Shown here: one piece after another, positions 9,366 through 29,792 of the stretch
Layout of the letters: every line of letters starts with the position of its first letter
Position numbering within the stretch: position 1 is the stretch's first letter
NCBI RefSeq assembly: GCF_028583425.1
Contig: NC_072791.1
Span: 11,861,868-11,925,867 of the forward strand
Length of the DNA stretch: 64,000 bases
Source of the DNA: Eublepharis macularius
Lineage: Eukaryota; Chordata; Lepidosauria; Squamata; Eublepharidae
Direction: 5' to 3'
The notes under the pieces: generated by a model
What the model was told of the DNA's origin: nothing
The model's input: only the letters and a program-made list of their open reading frames with translations
Databases searched by the model: none
Program-made: the position numbers and the translations under genes

Positions 9366-10240
9366 GAGTAGACATGGGCACGAACAGCATTATGAATGCC
9401 AAAACCCATGAACAGCCTGTTCGTCTGTTCGCGAACAAGCCGTTTGTGAGGCGCCATTACAAACAAACAAGCGTTTGCTCCTGCTTCGTAGCGTTCGTCC
9501 GCTGTTTGTGAAACCAGACAGTCAGGCACCTTCAATCAATTCCCTTTGCAACGGAAGGAGGGACTGCCTGAACTCACTCTGCACTCCTTCTATTGCCCTG
9601 GAAACCCCAATGAAAGCCCAATTTAGCTTGATGGGCAGGTCTTCCTTCCAAGTGTGGAGCTCCAAATTGGTTACAGTTGGTTACATGGGACCAGACACCA
9701 TGGGGGAGGGGTGGTGCTCTGTAGCCATGGGCAATCTCATCCCAGCAAACCCTGTTAGGCAGTTCTGACTGCCAACCACAGACCTCCTGTTTTTCTCAAG
9801 GAGACCTCTGGTTATAAAAGGGCACTGTGCTCCCGGTTCTGGCTTTTAGTTTCAGCCGGCAGTGGAGTGGGACAGAGCTGTTGCTAGCCTTTGGGGAGAG
9901 AGACAGGGAGAGTGCATTGGAGCTGGGATTTTTTCTGTGTGTTGGGTGGGATAAGGATCTATCCCCTCTGGTTCCAGGGCTCCTGCCAGGCCCCGGGGCC
10001 GAGCTCATTGGGCACCTCGGCTGAGGGCTCACCCTGATTATTAATTTATTATTACTATCAGTGCCTGATCTGGTCAGGTTTCTGGAAGTGCTGGGCTAGG
10101 GCTGTAGCCCCTCCCTCTGGTTCCAGGGGTGCTGCCAGGCCTTGGGGCCAAGCTCAGTAGGCTCCTCGGCTGAGAGCTCACCCTGATTATTATTACTATC
10201 ATCACTTTTAAAAGTAAATTCTTCTGAATCTCTTAATTTC
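9366..10240. repeat. Unclassified repeat with an internal tandem duplication
   Basis: A segment of about 90 bp (from CCTCTGGTTCCAGGG to CTCACCCTGATTATT) occurs at about 9956-10050 and again at 10115-10195. The left part (GGGCACGAACAGC, TTCGCGAACAAGCCG) looks like a DNA-transposon end. No transposase found. Confidence 0.35.
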
Positions 10241-10584
10241 TCTATTTCTTCTAGTTGTGGATTGTTTACATAGACAGCTATTTGTTTTGTGCTGAGGGAA
10301 GATATACATTCCCTAATTTTTTAAATTTAAAATAGGTTCATATTTCTCCTTTATATGAATTTCTTGTAAGCATAATATCTACATTGCTTTTTAAGTTTCT
10401 GCGTTTTATAGGAGTGTTGTCCATTAATAGTTTCTCCTACTATCATGTTCCAAATAGCATTTCACTGCATCATCTTGACTGGCATTGGCGGTCTTGGTTC
10501 TCACAGTATTAAAGGTTCCAGGAACATCAGTACTGGTGCTTGTTTATACCATGTGATGAGGTGAAATAGAAATAGTAATGGCAT

Positions 10585-10799
10585 TAGGGTTACCAGTGCC
10601 TGCTTGGGAAATTTGGGGGAGAGTGGAAAAGGCAAGATTTCGGAAGAGGAGGTACTTCACGGGGGTATAATGTCATAGAGTTCACCCTCCAAAGCAGCCA
10701 TTTTCTCCAGGGGAACTGATCTCTGTACCCTGGAGATCAGTTGTAATTCTGGGAGATCTCCAGCCACCATCTGGAAGCAAACAATCCTAAACGGCATGG
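10585..10799. mobile_element. hAT-type MITE (TAGGGTT family)
   Basis: Starts TAGGGTTACCAG and ends AATCCTA, with flanks AATGGCAT and AACGGCAT (7 of 8 match), the 8-bp duplication expected of hAT. The interior has the inverted pair GGGGAACTGATCTC and GAGATCAGTTG. Confidence 0.65.
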
Positions 10800-11365
10800 T
10801 GTTCAGAAAATAGGAGACTGCAAATACATGTCAGTTGATTTGTACAAAGAAACCACATCTTCCAAGAGGACCGTAGGAATACATTTCTGAGGACATTCTG
10901 TAGGGAGATAATGAACACAAGCATTAGTCCACGGGTTTCCTACATGCTAGAAGGGCTTTGCCTCTGCAGATGCAACATTTAGCAGATGGTTTTTCCTGGG
11001 GGTTCTACAATAAGGACTTGTAATCTTTGGGCAATGCCTGCCTATTGTGAGTCCTGTTGTGCTACATCCTGAAAGAAAATAAAGGCTATCTTGCTGCCCT
11101 CAGAGAAAATTTATTTACCATAAATTCCTGTTCTTAAGAAAAGCACAACACGTCTCTTGCACCTCTACTTCTTAGACTGGGATAGATTTATCTTTGTGAA
11201 TGGCAGACTCATGCGGTCACTGGGGGGTTCCTGGGATATTTATTTATTTATTTATTTATACATACGTACCTTATCTTTCCCCTGCTGAATTAGAAGACCA
11301 GCAAAAATTCGTCCCATTCCACATGTGGATCATTTTGAACTCATAGCTCAGCCATTATCTTCTGT
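10800..11365. other. No gene recognised
   Basis: AT-rich, with a short ATTT repeat near 11240. No coding or structural signal that I can support. Confidence 0.3.
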
Positions 11366-11369
11366 GTAA

Positions 11370-11545
11370 ATAAAGACAGGTTAAGGCAGAGGTCCAGGGC
11401 TAACCCTGTGGCTTGACCTGTACCACAAGTTGGCCTTGGCTGCAGTTTATGTCTTATGTAGTGTTTAATAAAGTGGCCTTAGTTCCAACCCTTGTGTCTG
11501 TCTCCTTCTTCTGACTGGAGGGGGCAATCCCATGTGTTTCCCTCT
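11370..11545 (+). repeat. Possible LTR fragment
   Basis: A TTTAATAAAGTGGCCTT polyadenylation-like stretch followed by TGTCTGTCTCC resembles the R/U5 part of an LTR. No pol or gag sequence is attached. An old fossil at best. Confidence 0.2.
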
Positions 11546-11892
11546 TGAGGAAAAGCAAACAAAAAAAAGTTAATAGCAACCCTGCAAGTTTTTTAAAGCA
11601 AGAGATGTGCAGAGTTAATTTGCCACTGACTGTCTCTGCGAAACAACCCTGAAGGGTTCATCTACTTAGCTTAGATCTAAGGTCTGGGTAGCCTGAGTTG
11701 TCCTGGTCTGGGCTCAGGTGGTATACTGCCCCTATATGTGGCAGATCCAGTTAACTCTTATGCTAAAATAACTCTGAATAGACCATTCATCCACACATTT
11801 CTCTAATCATTTTGAAAGTCCCAAATATTCTCTAGCAGTTGCCTCTTCATGCGGCAGTGAACTGTATATATTACAGATGCACTCTTTAATAT

Positions 11893-11969
11893 CCAGAGGA
11901 GTTAGCCATGTTAGTCTGTAGTTGGAAAATAATTAAAAGTCCAGTAGCACCTTTAAGACTAACCAACTT
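11893..11969 (-). mobile_element. PLE end, family A, left part split by an L1
   Basis: GTTAGCCATGTTAGTCTGTA to AAGACTAACCAACTT, then the L1 begins. The rest of the PLE end resumes at 17773. Confidence 0.75.
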
Positions 11970-12196
11970 GAGGGCGGAGCACCACTACGAAACATGGTGG
12001 ACGCTTCCTTCGGAGGCTCCAGGCCTTTCCTGTGCCTTAATCAGCTCACCTGGCTTCAAAATACCCGAAAGCGATGGGAAAAGCAGAAGCAGGCAGAGCA
12101 AAAAAAAAACCCAGCACAATCAGCCTCTGTAAAAAGCTTTTTTGCTCCAGAAGATCTAAAGACAGTGAGGAGTCTCAGGCCAGTTAGAGCCCTAAA

Positions 12197-13067
12197 ATGG
12201 CCGATGTGAAGCATAGCAATAGCTACCTAACCAAGCAAGATCTAACAGACTCTTTAAAAGCCCTTGAAAGTAGTATTATTTCAACAATTACTACAACTCT
12301 GGTTGAAAAAATGCTAGCTTGGAACCTATTACTAAGCAGCTTGCAGACATCCGGGGATCTCTCTCTTCAGTAACAGAGACTGCTGAGACAGCCTTAGAAC
12401 TTGGGCTTACCCTACAAGAGGAAACAAGGCAAATTCAGATAGCAGAAGATTTGCTATCTGCCAAAGTAATGGAACTTGAAATGAAACTTAAAGCCAAAAA
12501 CCTTAAGATTAGAGGCGTCCCAGAGAAGGAGGAAGCTAACTTAGACCTTGCCATATTTATCTCCACATGGCTGGCATCAGCTATACAGCTTGAAGAGGGG
12601 ATCGATCGCACCTAGTATTGATCTAGCCTACAGCCTAGGCCCCAAATAAAGCTCGTTCTCCAAGAGATATCTTAGTGTCTTTTCGCAACTATAGAACAAA
12701 AGAGAAGATTCTTTTAGAAGCTCGTAAAAGGGGCCATTTGCTCTACAAGGATAAAGAAATACATATCTACCAAGATTTACTAGCCGGAATACTACAAATG
12801 CGAAGTGATTTAAAACCAATCACCAACATTCTCTCAAAAGCCAATGTAAAATATAGATGGACTGGCTCCATGGCACAACTTTCTGTGCTGCATAATGGGA
12901 CTTTACACTACGCTGAAAATCTTGTTGAAGGCCACGCTCTTCTGGAAAGCCTGGGCTTGAGTACACCATCTGAGGCCCCTACCAAGCCACCAACAAAAGA
13001 CTCAAACATTCCTAGAATGCTAGATAAATGGAAACGAGTCTTACCTCAATCACTTTCCAAATGCTGA
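12197..13067 (+). pseudogene. L1 ORF1 relic
   Basis: MADVKHSNSYLTKQDLTDSL is followed after a frameshift by a coiled-coil-like segment (about 12319-12480). The RRM/CTD part reads SFRNYRTKEKILLEARKRG and LKPITNILSKANVKYRW. At least two frame changes and a stop near 12613 break it. Confidence 0.8.
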
Positions 13068-13726
13068 TATCCTTTATCTTGGATGCTGTGTTTATAAGGG
13101 TACAATATTAACCCGAATACCTCCATCTGCTGATTGTGGGCCGGGAACAAAAAGGGTTTGAAGTCCTCAGGAGACTTCTCTCTATTCTACTTTATTTTGT
13201 TTGTTTTTTCTTCTAACCCCCCCCAGGAGTAAGGGCCATGTTCCCTTTGAAATTGTCCTTTAGCGTTCAACTGACGCCAGGGTGGTTTTTTAAAATTTGA
13301 TGTTCTGGTTTATTCTTGTTATTTTTCTTTTCCAGTGGTTGCACGATACCAACCACGTAAACAGAAGGGGAAAGGGAGGAGGAATTAATGGAGTAAGAGT
13401 GTTCTTTGCAAGATTAGCTGATTTTTTTGTTTTACTTTGGGTAAGGGTGGGTAAAATTGGGAGTTGGGGAAATTGTTTTATTGTTGGCTTGTAAATAGTT
13501 ATGATGGGGAAAGGGGACTGTTGAAAGTTCTTACTTGGGAGAGGGGGATAAGGGAAATGTTTTTTTTCTGATTTGTTAGTGGTACTACTGACAAGTCCAC
13601 AAGACAGAAATCTTGAAATTAAGTTACTTCATATATACTTACATCTGCTTTATTTAAACATAGTGGAGAACTACTTGATGATACAAGGAAAACTGGGGTA
13701 TATATCTTGTTGTCTATTGGTGTATT

Positions 13727-16700
13727 ATGACACAAAATCAAAATTATAAGGTCATCTCTGTAAACTGTCGTGGTTTGAATAGCAAAATCAAGGCTAAAAG
13801 GGTGACAGCAGCTTTAACTAAATTGAAGCCTTCAATCCTTTGCCTCCAGGAGACACATCTGAAAAAATCAACTTTACCTGTCTTACGCTCTAACTGGTTT
13901 CCCCAACAATTCCAATCCCCAGGCTCATCCAAGTCTAGAGGGGTGGCAATTTTATTCTCTAGAAATGTTTGCTTTAGTTTAGAAAAATCCCTGTGTGATT
14001 CTATGGGTAGATACCTATTCTTAAAGGGCCTTTTAGACCAGAAGCCAGTTACAAATGCAGTCGTTTATGCACCCAATCAAAATCAGATACAATTTATTGA
14101 AAACACAATAACTAAACTAACTTCCTTCGCAGAAGGGGAAATAATGTTGACTGGAGACTTTAATTATATTATGAATTATGACCTAGACAGATTTTAAAAA
14201 GGAAGCAATCACTGCAAAGGGAAAAAAGGAAATTCAGAACTTAACAAAGTTATGACTAAATTTGGCTTTGCTGATATCTGGCGTTTTCAAAATCCCCTAC
14301 AAAAAGATTATACTTATTTTTCTTCCTTACACAACACATACACAAGGATTGATTATATATTTTTGTCCCCTAATTTAGCAGAGCAAACCATCTCGTCCTG
14401 CATTGGAGATAAGATCTGGACAGACCATGCATGGACAGAATGCATCTTATATTTAAGTGATAATAAGCAAACACAGCCAAATTGGAAGTTTAACACTTCA
14501 CTTTTATTTAACAAACAGATATCTTCACAAATAGCTTTAGATATCAAACAATATTTTGATCTTAATTTGAATTGTGGAGTCTCCCAAATTTTTGTGTGGG
14601 ATGCCATGAAAGCTGTACTCTGAGGAAAAATTATTTCCTTGGCCTCCTATCATAAAAAGCAAAAGGCAAAAGTTAAAAATGCTATACTAGTTAAGATCAG
14701 AAATTTAGAAGAGGAGCATAAAAAAAACTTGCAGCAAAAAATTTATAAACAGCTATTAGATGAGAGAAAGGCCCTGGAAAACTTAAGAGATTGCTCAAAT
14801 CCAAAAGCAATTTTTATTTACCAAACAGAAGTATTGGGTAAGGTCTCCTAGATCTGTAAAATTATTGGCCCAGAAAGTGAAAGAAAAAATTCTCTCTCTC
14901 AATATAAATTCCATTAGAGACCCAACTGGTAGATCCTACACCAATTCGGAAATGATTACTAAAATCTTTGCTGACTTTTATCAGGCTCTTTACACCTCCG
15001 ACAACCCTAGCCCTGAAAATATCCTGCGTTACCTAAACAGAAAAAATAACTCACTGAAGATTTCTGATGAGCATAAGCTAATTATGGAGCAACCAATGAC
15101 ACTACAACAGGTAAAAACAGTCATTAAATCTTTAAAGAACAATAAAACCCCAGGGAAAGATGGCTTTCTGGCTGAATTCTATAAAAAATACCTAGATTTA
15201 ATTTCAGCCCCCCTAACAGAGGCCTGTAATTTGGTTTTGACATCAGGTACTATGCCCCCTTCCTGGAAAGAAGCTGAAATCACAGTTATACCAAAAAAGA
15301 ATAAAGACTCTTCTGATACAAAATCATATCGCCCCATTTCTTTACTGAATCAAGACCAAATTTTTTTTACAGCTATACTTGCCGATGGACTAGCCAGTTT
15401 TATCACCAGATACATTCACTCTGACCAAACCGGTTTTATGCCAACTAGATCCTTATTCAATAACATACGCAAAACTTTGGACTTAATTAACTTCTCTACA
15501 CAAAACAAAATTCCTGCAGTGCTTTTATCGCTTGATATTGAAAAAGCGTTTGACAAGGTAGAAGTAGTGTACCTTCAGACCCTGCTCAATGAGATGGGAT
15601 TTGAAACCTGCTTTCTTAATACCATCAACACCCTCTATCACTCCCCATTGGCCACAGTTAGAGCTAACAATGCACATTCACCCAATATTTATATATCTAG
15701 AGGAACCCGGCAAGGTTGTCCCCTCTCCCCGCTTTTGTTCGTCATTGCCATGGAACCCTTGGCTTTGGCTCTGAGGGCAAACCCCGAAATAAGGGGAATT
15801 ACATTACATAATCAAGAATATAAAATCAGCCTTTTTGCCGATGACCTAGTACTGTATATAACTAATCCTAAGGAATCTCTTCCAGCTATCGAAGCAACCC
15901 TAGAAGAATTTAGCTATGTTTCCAGCCTATCTGTTAACCACTCCAAATCAGAACTCTACCCTCTAAATCTACATTGGGAAGACATACTGCATATCAAAAA
16001 TACTCATACATTTAAATGGGTTGAAAAATATTGGAGTTATTTAGGGATAAAAGTTCCACTTAAAGGATATATGGAAATTCAACTATGAAGAGTTATATTC
16101 TAACATCTCTTCTATTCTGACCAGTTGGAAAAAGGTAAACCTAACTTGGCTAGAGAAAATCAATCTTATGAAATCTATAATTCTCCCCAAGATTTTGATT
16201 TATTTTAGAGCTTTGCCCATACCAATTAAGCATAAAACTTTGGAAGCCTGGCAAAAGTTACTGAATCAGTTCATTTGGGAAGGAAAAAGACCCAGGATTG
16301 GCCATTTTGTTATGCGCAGCCATACAACCTTAGAGGGACTGGGTGTACCTGATGTCAAATCATACTATGATTCAACACACCTTACATATTTATCCCTTAT
16401 GTTTAACCAAAATTACAATGCAGACTGGAAAATAATAGAAAGCTATTATACCTTTCCTAAAACTTTACAGGAAGTTGTTTGGAATAAATCATCGGAACGT
16501 CCCTCCAACATCAAAAAATAACATCTTCTTTTATGCTGCTTTGGATACATGGGACAGGCATAGACTTAAACTAGCACCTCCCATATCCCCTCTCTCTTGC
16601 TTCATAGGCCAAACCTGGTTTACACCAACAATTCATCATGAATCATTTACCGGCTAGAAAAAGGGAGGGCTGATTAGACTGATTGACATTTCAAAACATG

Positions 16701-17566
16701 GGATTCTTTTCTCAAAACAAAAAACTGAAACCAAATTATGTGACAAAATCCCATGGTTCCAGTATTTTCAAATAAGTCATCTGTTTACTCAATTTTCTTT
16801 AAAAGGGACTTTAAATCGAAAAACAACAGATTTTGAAAACTTTCTCTTGAAAGAAAAACAAAGCAGCAAAGGCTGTCTTTCAAAAATATATAAAATGCTA
16901 CTTTCAACTTCCAAAACAAAGCCCTTTCCATACCAATTAGTGTGGGGGAAAGACTGTGGCATAAAATTTTCTGACACCCAATGGACTAAAATTTGGAACT
17001 CCTCAACTATTAAAACCAGATCAATTAACATTAGGACTCAGTCCATTAAGCTCCTGACCAGATGGTACATCACCCCACAAAAACTTAGCTATAGCATCAG
17101 ATCTATCTCCCCTAGGTGTTGGAAGCTCTGTGGGGAAATAGGCTCATTTTATCATTGCTGGTGGTCATGCAAAGTAATCCAAAAATTCTGGTTTGACGTA
17201 ATTGTCTGCATTAAACAAATCACAGGCCACTTACTCCCACCTAAGCCGGAATTGATTTTATTAAACCTGTGGTCCGACTTTGACTTGCCAATAGACACTA
17301 GAGACCTAGTAGCAACGCTGTTATCCACAGCAAAACTATCTATAGCATCATCCTGGAAAAGCCCACAACCACCTTCTTTAACAACTTGGCACAATAAGAT
17401 CTGGGATGCCTTCTTTATGGAAAAAAATTTCTATCAATTGAAGTTAATGGATTCTGTTAACCTGCAGCAAGACTTTTGGGAGAATTGGTTACCAGTAGTT
17501 GATTATATGACCGCTCGTGAAATATCACCTTGTACCCCTTACCCAATTGATCCTTTTAGTTTTTAA
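13727..17566 (+). pseudogene. L1 ORF2 relic (endonuclease and reverse transcriptase)
   Basis: The APE endonuclease shows SVNCRGLNS, LCLQETHL and TGDFNYI (13740-14165). RT is the long open piece 14865-16088 with TPGKDGF, YRPISLL, SLDIEKAFDK, GTRQGCPLSPLLF and the catalytic FADD. The C-terminal Cys-rich part ends at 17566 (CGEIGSFYHCWWSCK). Stops at about 14621 and 14849 and frame changes near 14200, 14855, 16100 and 16520 break it. Confidence 0.9.
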
Positions 17567-17772
17567 ATTTCTTATTTTTCTTTTTATGATGGTGTATATC
17601 GATATACATTGATACCGGTACTATTACGCACATATGGTTCTTCAGCATATGCGTATTGTGGACTGTTATACTTACCTTTGAGGTTACTTGTTAGTGTGTT
17701 TGCTTGTTTAGTTTCATTGTGTTCGATGTATTTAAAACTATGAAAATTGTCAAAAATAAAGAATTAAAAAAA

Positions 17773-17850
17773 AAGACTAACCAACTTTACTGAGGCATAA
17801 ACTTTTGAGAACCACACGCATAAGTGGGTGCCATCAACATATTTATGGCA
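17773..17850 (-). mobile_element. PLE end, family A, right part after the L1
   Basis: Resumes AAGACTAACCAACTTTACTG and decays after ACTTTTGAGAACCACA. The hammerhead core is not preserved. Confidence 0.6.
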
Positions 17851-17854
17851 CTCA

Positions 17855-26091
<8,237 letters not shown>

Positions 26092-26466
26092 CCTCCTTTC
26101 CTCTCCAAATGGCCTTGACCTGAACGATCGCCTTTGTCCTCTGCCAGGTTCTTTTTTCAAGGCAAGTGTTGGATAAATGACCTCCTTCAAAGAGAAGACT
26201 GATCTGTTGCATGCACACACACACAAACAAGGAAACCTGCATCTAAAGAGGTGAACCATGACGGAAGAAAGCTCATGGAATTCCCTGGAATGAAGAGTGT
26301 TCTTTAAGCAAAGGTGGGATGGAGCTAGTGAAGAGGAACTTCCACAGAGCAAGCAGAAAGGTTCCTCTCTGCTTAATCTATGCATTTCTAAACTATAATG
26401 ATTCCTGCAGCATTCACATGCCAGATCATATTACATGGGACACGGAGCAAGGTGCATATTTATAAA

Positions 26467-26585
26467 ATGGTTGTGAAGTTTGAAAGAGTGAACCAGGAGC
26501 AGATGAGACAACCAAAGAAGATTTCAACAGCAGCTTGTCTTGTCCATGGAAGCTGCCAGTTCCATGGAGGAGGAAGAGGTGAAGA
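26467..26585 (+). other. Conserved antisense block, gene 2 copy (internally deleted)
   Basis: Same start (ATGGTTGTGAAGTTTGAA) as the gene 1 copy but about 50 nt shorter. Antisense to gene 2. Confidence 0.28.
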
Positions 26586-26916
26586 AGAGGACCCTAACTT
26601 GAATCTTGTAAGCTCTCATCAGTGGGCTTAGGCTGGAGTAACTCTGCTGAGAATTCCACTGTAAAAATCATAACAAGTTGGGAGAGCTTTATATGCCAAG
26701 TAAAAATGAGGTTTTTGAAGGGCACCTTTTAAAGTAAGGAGTTGATCTGTTAATACTATCTTGATAATATCTTGATAGGTTGCTTTTCGTCTAGAAAGCC
26801 GTATTTGTTGTGATCTATTATGCTCATAGATCCAGAAGAGTTAGCCATGTTAGTCTGTAGTAGCAAAATCAAAAAGAGTCTAGTAGCACCTTTTAAGACT
26901 AACCAACTTTATTGTA

Positions 26917-26956
26917 GCATAAGCTTCTGAGAATCACAGTTCTCTTCATCAGATGC
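26917..26956 (-). ncRNA. Hammerhead-like motif, family A, decayed core
   Basis: CUGAUGA and stem II are present, but the GAAA core is changed (CAGAAG instead of CGAAAG). Likely dead. Confidence 0.35.
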
Positions 26957-27521
26957 ATGGAGGGCAAGAAGAAACTGGTCAGATATAGAGGAGGAGAGGG
27001 CAGGGAGGAGTAGATGCAAACAGCTCCTTCCGATATGGAGAACAGTTTGGGTCTGTAAAGGAAATCAGTTACTTTTGATAATGAGATAACCATTCATAGT
27101 CCCTTTTCAGTCCCAGCCTGAGTCAAATTTACATATGAATTCCAATTGACAAACCAACCAACCTCTACGCAAAAGAATAAATGGACACAAATCTGACATT
27201 AAAAATGACAACATCCAGAAACCAATGGGAGAACACTTCAATCTACCAGGACATTCCATCAAAGACTTAAAGGTCACTGTAGTTCAACAGAAACCTTTCA
27301 AAAACAAAATACAACGGGAAGCTGCTGAATTGGAATTCATATGTAAATTTGACTCTGTCAAGCTGGGACTGAATAGGGACTATGAATGGTTATCTCATTA
27401 TCAAAAGTAACTGATTTCCTTTACAAAAAAACCCTGTTCTCCATATCAGAAGGAGCTGTTTGCATCTAGTCCTCCCTCCCCTCTCCTCCTCTATATCTGA
27501 CAATTTCTTCTGGCCCTCCAT

Positions 27522-27561
27522 GCATCTGATGAAGAGAACAGTGATTCTCGAAAGCTTATGC
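27522..27561 (+). ncRNA. Hammerhead-ribozyme-like motif, family A
   Basis: Plus strand: GCAU, CUGAUGA, GAGAA hairpin UUCUC, GAAA, GCUU, AUGC. All core elements are present. It sits in the right end of the 26825-27611 unit. Confidence 0.48.
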
Positions 27562-27619
27562 TACAATAAAGTTGGTTAGTCTTAAAGGTGCTACTGGACT
27601 ATTTTTGAATTTATTATGC

Positions 27620-28504
27620 TGGATTTTTAATTAATAACTGTTAATCTGTTATGTTTTCATTATAATGTACTTTTTTAAGCCCCCTCAGTCAGATCTCCGG
27701 AGGGGCAACATAAGAATTCTCTAAACAAACAAATATCATACAAGAAAGCAAAGCCGAGCAGAGATCTTGCAGACTCTGGTGGCTGATTTGAGAAACCCAA
27801 CTCTGACCCGTGAATTCACTGGGCTTGTGGACTCATTAAGAATGGACCAGATTGTCTGAGGTGAAGAGGAAAACCCTCCAAAAATCCAAGTTTGGTATTC
27901 CAGAACACTAAGAAGAATTAGGAAGGCCACATGGGAACATGGAAGGAGCATCTTTCAGCAGCAGCATCTTTCGGGGGGGGGGGAATTACAGGACTTCATT
28001 TCTAACAATGTCCCACTGCAGCAGCTTCTCTTCTCTGAGGAGCACCTTCTGAAGGCGCCACGCTGAAAATGGGCCAAATCTACAGTTGCCCACTATTGCC
28101 CAAATTGCTAAGAAGACCCTGTAGTCTGCAAAGGCATCACCTAGCTGACACAGAATAAACACGTCACAGAGCAATGACAAGAATCCAAGACACAGATCCT
28201 CAAGCCTCCTGAAGATTGTTAGATGGGGTTCTCCAAAACTCATCATCATATCACTTAAGAAGTCCAGAGCCACGTGAGTTTGGGGGGCTCCATGTAAAAA
28301 ATCTTATGATCCATGAGGATCTGTATTTTGGACCACATTTTTGCACCAATGCATGGCTGCCCTCCTTTTTATAACGGGAGTGCTTCTTGTTCCCGGATAT
28401 CCCTGTACAGTCATAATATATTAGAGGTGGGGAGGGGGGGGTTAAAGATTTTTTCATCGCTTACATGTCCAGGCCAGAGTGTGTCTTCTCCGGATGTCTA
28501 CAAA
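27620..28504. other. Upstream intron/flank of gene 2, no gene recognised
   Basis: Counterpart of 7020-8164 without the gene 1 private insertions. No conserved frame. Confidence 0.35.
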
Positions 28505-28825
28505 TGATGAAAACGTGAATGCAAACCTGAATTATTCAGGAGGGCTTTCTTCTCAGGCAATATGACTGTGAAATAAAATGATTCAGTGAGATATGCTGCG
28601 GCAATAATGCTCCTATTGGATACTTGCTCTGCAGTGTTAATACATCTTGTCAATTTAGTTGGGTTTAGTTTCAGCATCGTTTCAGCTCTGTGTCAGGTTT
28701 CTGTTTGTTTTTCAAATTTCTATGGGTTTTTTTGTAAAATTTTCTAGCAATTGATCTTTAATCTGCCCTGAGACTCCTGGAGAAGGGCGGGCTATACATT
28801 ACATACATCAAATAAAATAAAGAGA
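28505..28825 (+). mobile_element. L2-type LINE 3' end, gene 2 copy
   Basis: Same insertion as 8165-8465: CTGAATTATTCAGGAGGGC to GAGAAGGGCGGGCTATACAT and an ATAAAATAAA tail. Confidence 0.6.
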
Positions 28826-29049
28826 TGCCAAAAGAGAGGCTATTTTGCCAGAGGTCGTAGACAGAAGCAGAATGCAGAGAAAACCCAGCAGGAGATGCAT
28901 CCCTTATTGCAAAGCTCCACCGCACACACACCCAGGGAAGAGCTTACCGGGAGCAGGCAGGAAAGCCTTGGGGATCAATGGAGCCCTCTGGCTACGAATG
29001 CCAAAAGCAGGGAGGAATTATGCAAAGGAAATATTAGTCCATTCCTTAC

Positions 29050-29190
29050 CTCTATTCAACAAGTCTTCCAGCGCTGCCTCCTTTCCCTTCCCCACTCAAC
29101 ACAGGAAGTGACTATGGCAAGTCAGCTGACTTTCTCTCTTGGCCTCTCTAGGAGCCGAGACTCCTTCCCTTTAACCCTAGGTTGACTCTT
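29050..29190 (-). promoter_or_regulatory. Gene 2 non-coding first exon and promoter-proximal block
   Basis: Counterpart of 8689-8830. The donor GTAAG follows the exon end at 29050, and an ETS-like ACAGGAAGTG lies at 29101-29110. The nearest coding exon is about 3 kb away at 26091. Confidence 0.5.
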
Positions 29191-29329
29191 AAGAAAGCAA
29201 AAAGGATCCACTTCTGCCTTCGCCCTGACTGAAGGTGCATTTTGACATTGAAGCAATATAAAGGGGCAATCAATTGTTAGAACCACACAAACTTCTAGGG
29301 ACAGGGTAAGAGTCGGAACAGGCCTTCAA

Positions 29330-29702
29330 AAACTAGTGGTACTGCAAGAAACAGTGGGATGAGTTAAAGGTGCTGGAGAACAATGTTTTAGAAATGAGAA
29401 CATGGAAAGTTCATGCTTTTATTAACACTTTCTAAGCCAAAACGCTGCTAGAACAACACAAAACAGGCCGGAACAGGCATTGAAATGCTAGTACCCCAAA
29501 AAGCAGTAGGAACCATTAAAGACACTGCAGAACAAGATTTTAGAAATTACAGTACTGAACTTGCATGCTTTTATTAACCCTTTTCCAGTCGAAGTACTCC
29601 TGAAAAACCATGGAACAAGCCAGAGGAGCACTAAAAAAACTGGTACCACAAAAAACATAGGGCAGTATTAAAGACACTAGAGAACAAGATTTTGGAAATG
29701 AG
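29330..29702. repeat. Tandem repeat, about 154-bp unit, 2.4 copies
   Basis: Three unit starts (GGTACTGCAAGAAACAG, AGTACCCCAAAAAGCAG, GGTACCACAAAAAACAT) at about 29334, 29488 and 29640. Each is followed by a GAGAACAA or GCAGAACAAG block and a TTTTATTAAC block. Gene 1 has about one unit (8980-9130). Confidence 0.6.
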
Positions 29703-29724
29703 GTACCTTCTCTTCCTAACAATT

Positions 29725-29792
29725 CCCATCACAGGTTCCACCCCCCAAATCTCCAGGTATTTCCCAAGCAGTAGTTGGCAAGCCTGACCAGG
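29725..29792. mobile_element. Fragment of the TAGGGTT hAT MITE family
   Basis: CAAATCTCCAGGTATTTCCC and GTTGGCAAGCCT match the end of the family seen at 10585. Confidence 0.4.

Larger units (their letters stand above)
11970..17772 (+). mobile_element. Full-length L1-clade LINE, broken
   Basis: 5.8 kb bounded by a perfect 15-bp duplication AAGACTAACCAACTT (11955-11969 and 17773-17787), ending in an A-rich tail. Layout: 5' UTR of about 230 bp, ORF1 from 12197, a 660-bp spacer, ORF2 from 13727 to 17566. Both ORFs carry several frameshifts and stops, so it is not a working copy. The intact duplication suggests moderate age. Confidence 0.92.
26825..27611 (+). mobile_element. PLE unit with inverted family A ends and a GIY-YIG fragment
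   Basis: 787 bp bounded by TATTATGCT duplications (26816-26824 and 27612-27620). The left end is family A on the minus strand and the right end family A on the plus strand. Between them the plus strand encodes the end of a GIY-YIG endonuclease (KRINGHKSDIKN, GEHFNLPGHSIKDLKVTV, ELEFICKFDSVKLGLNRDYE). Gene 3 has the empty site near 43920. Confidence 0.85.
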
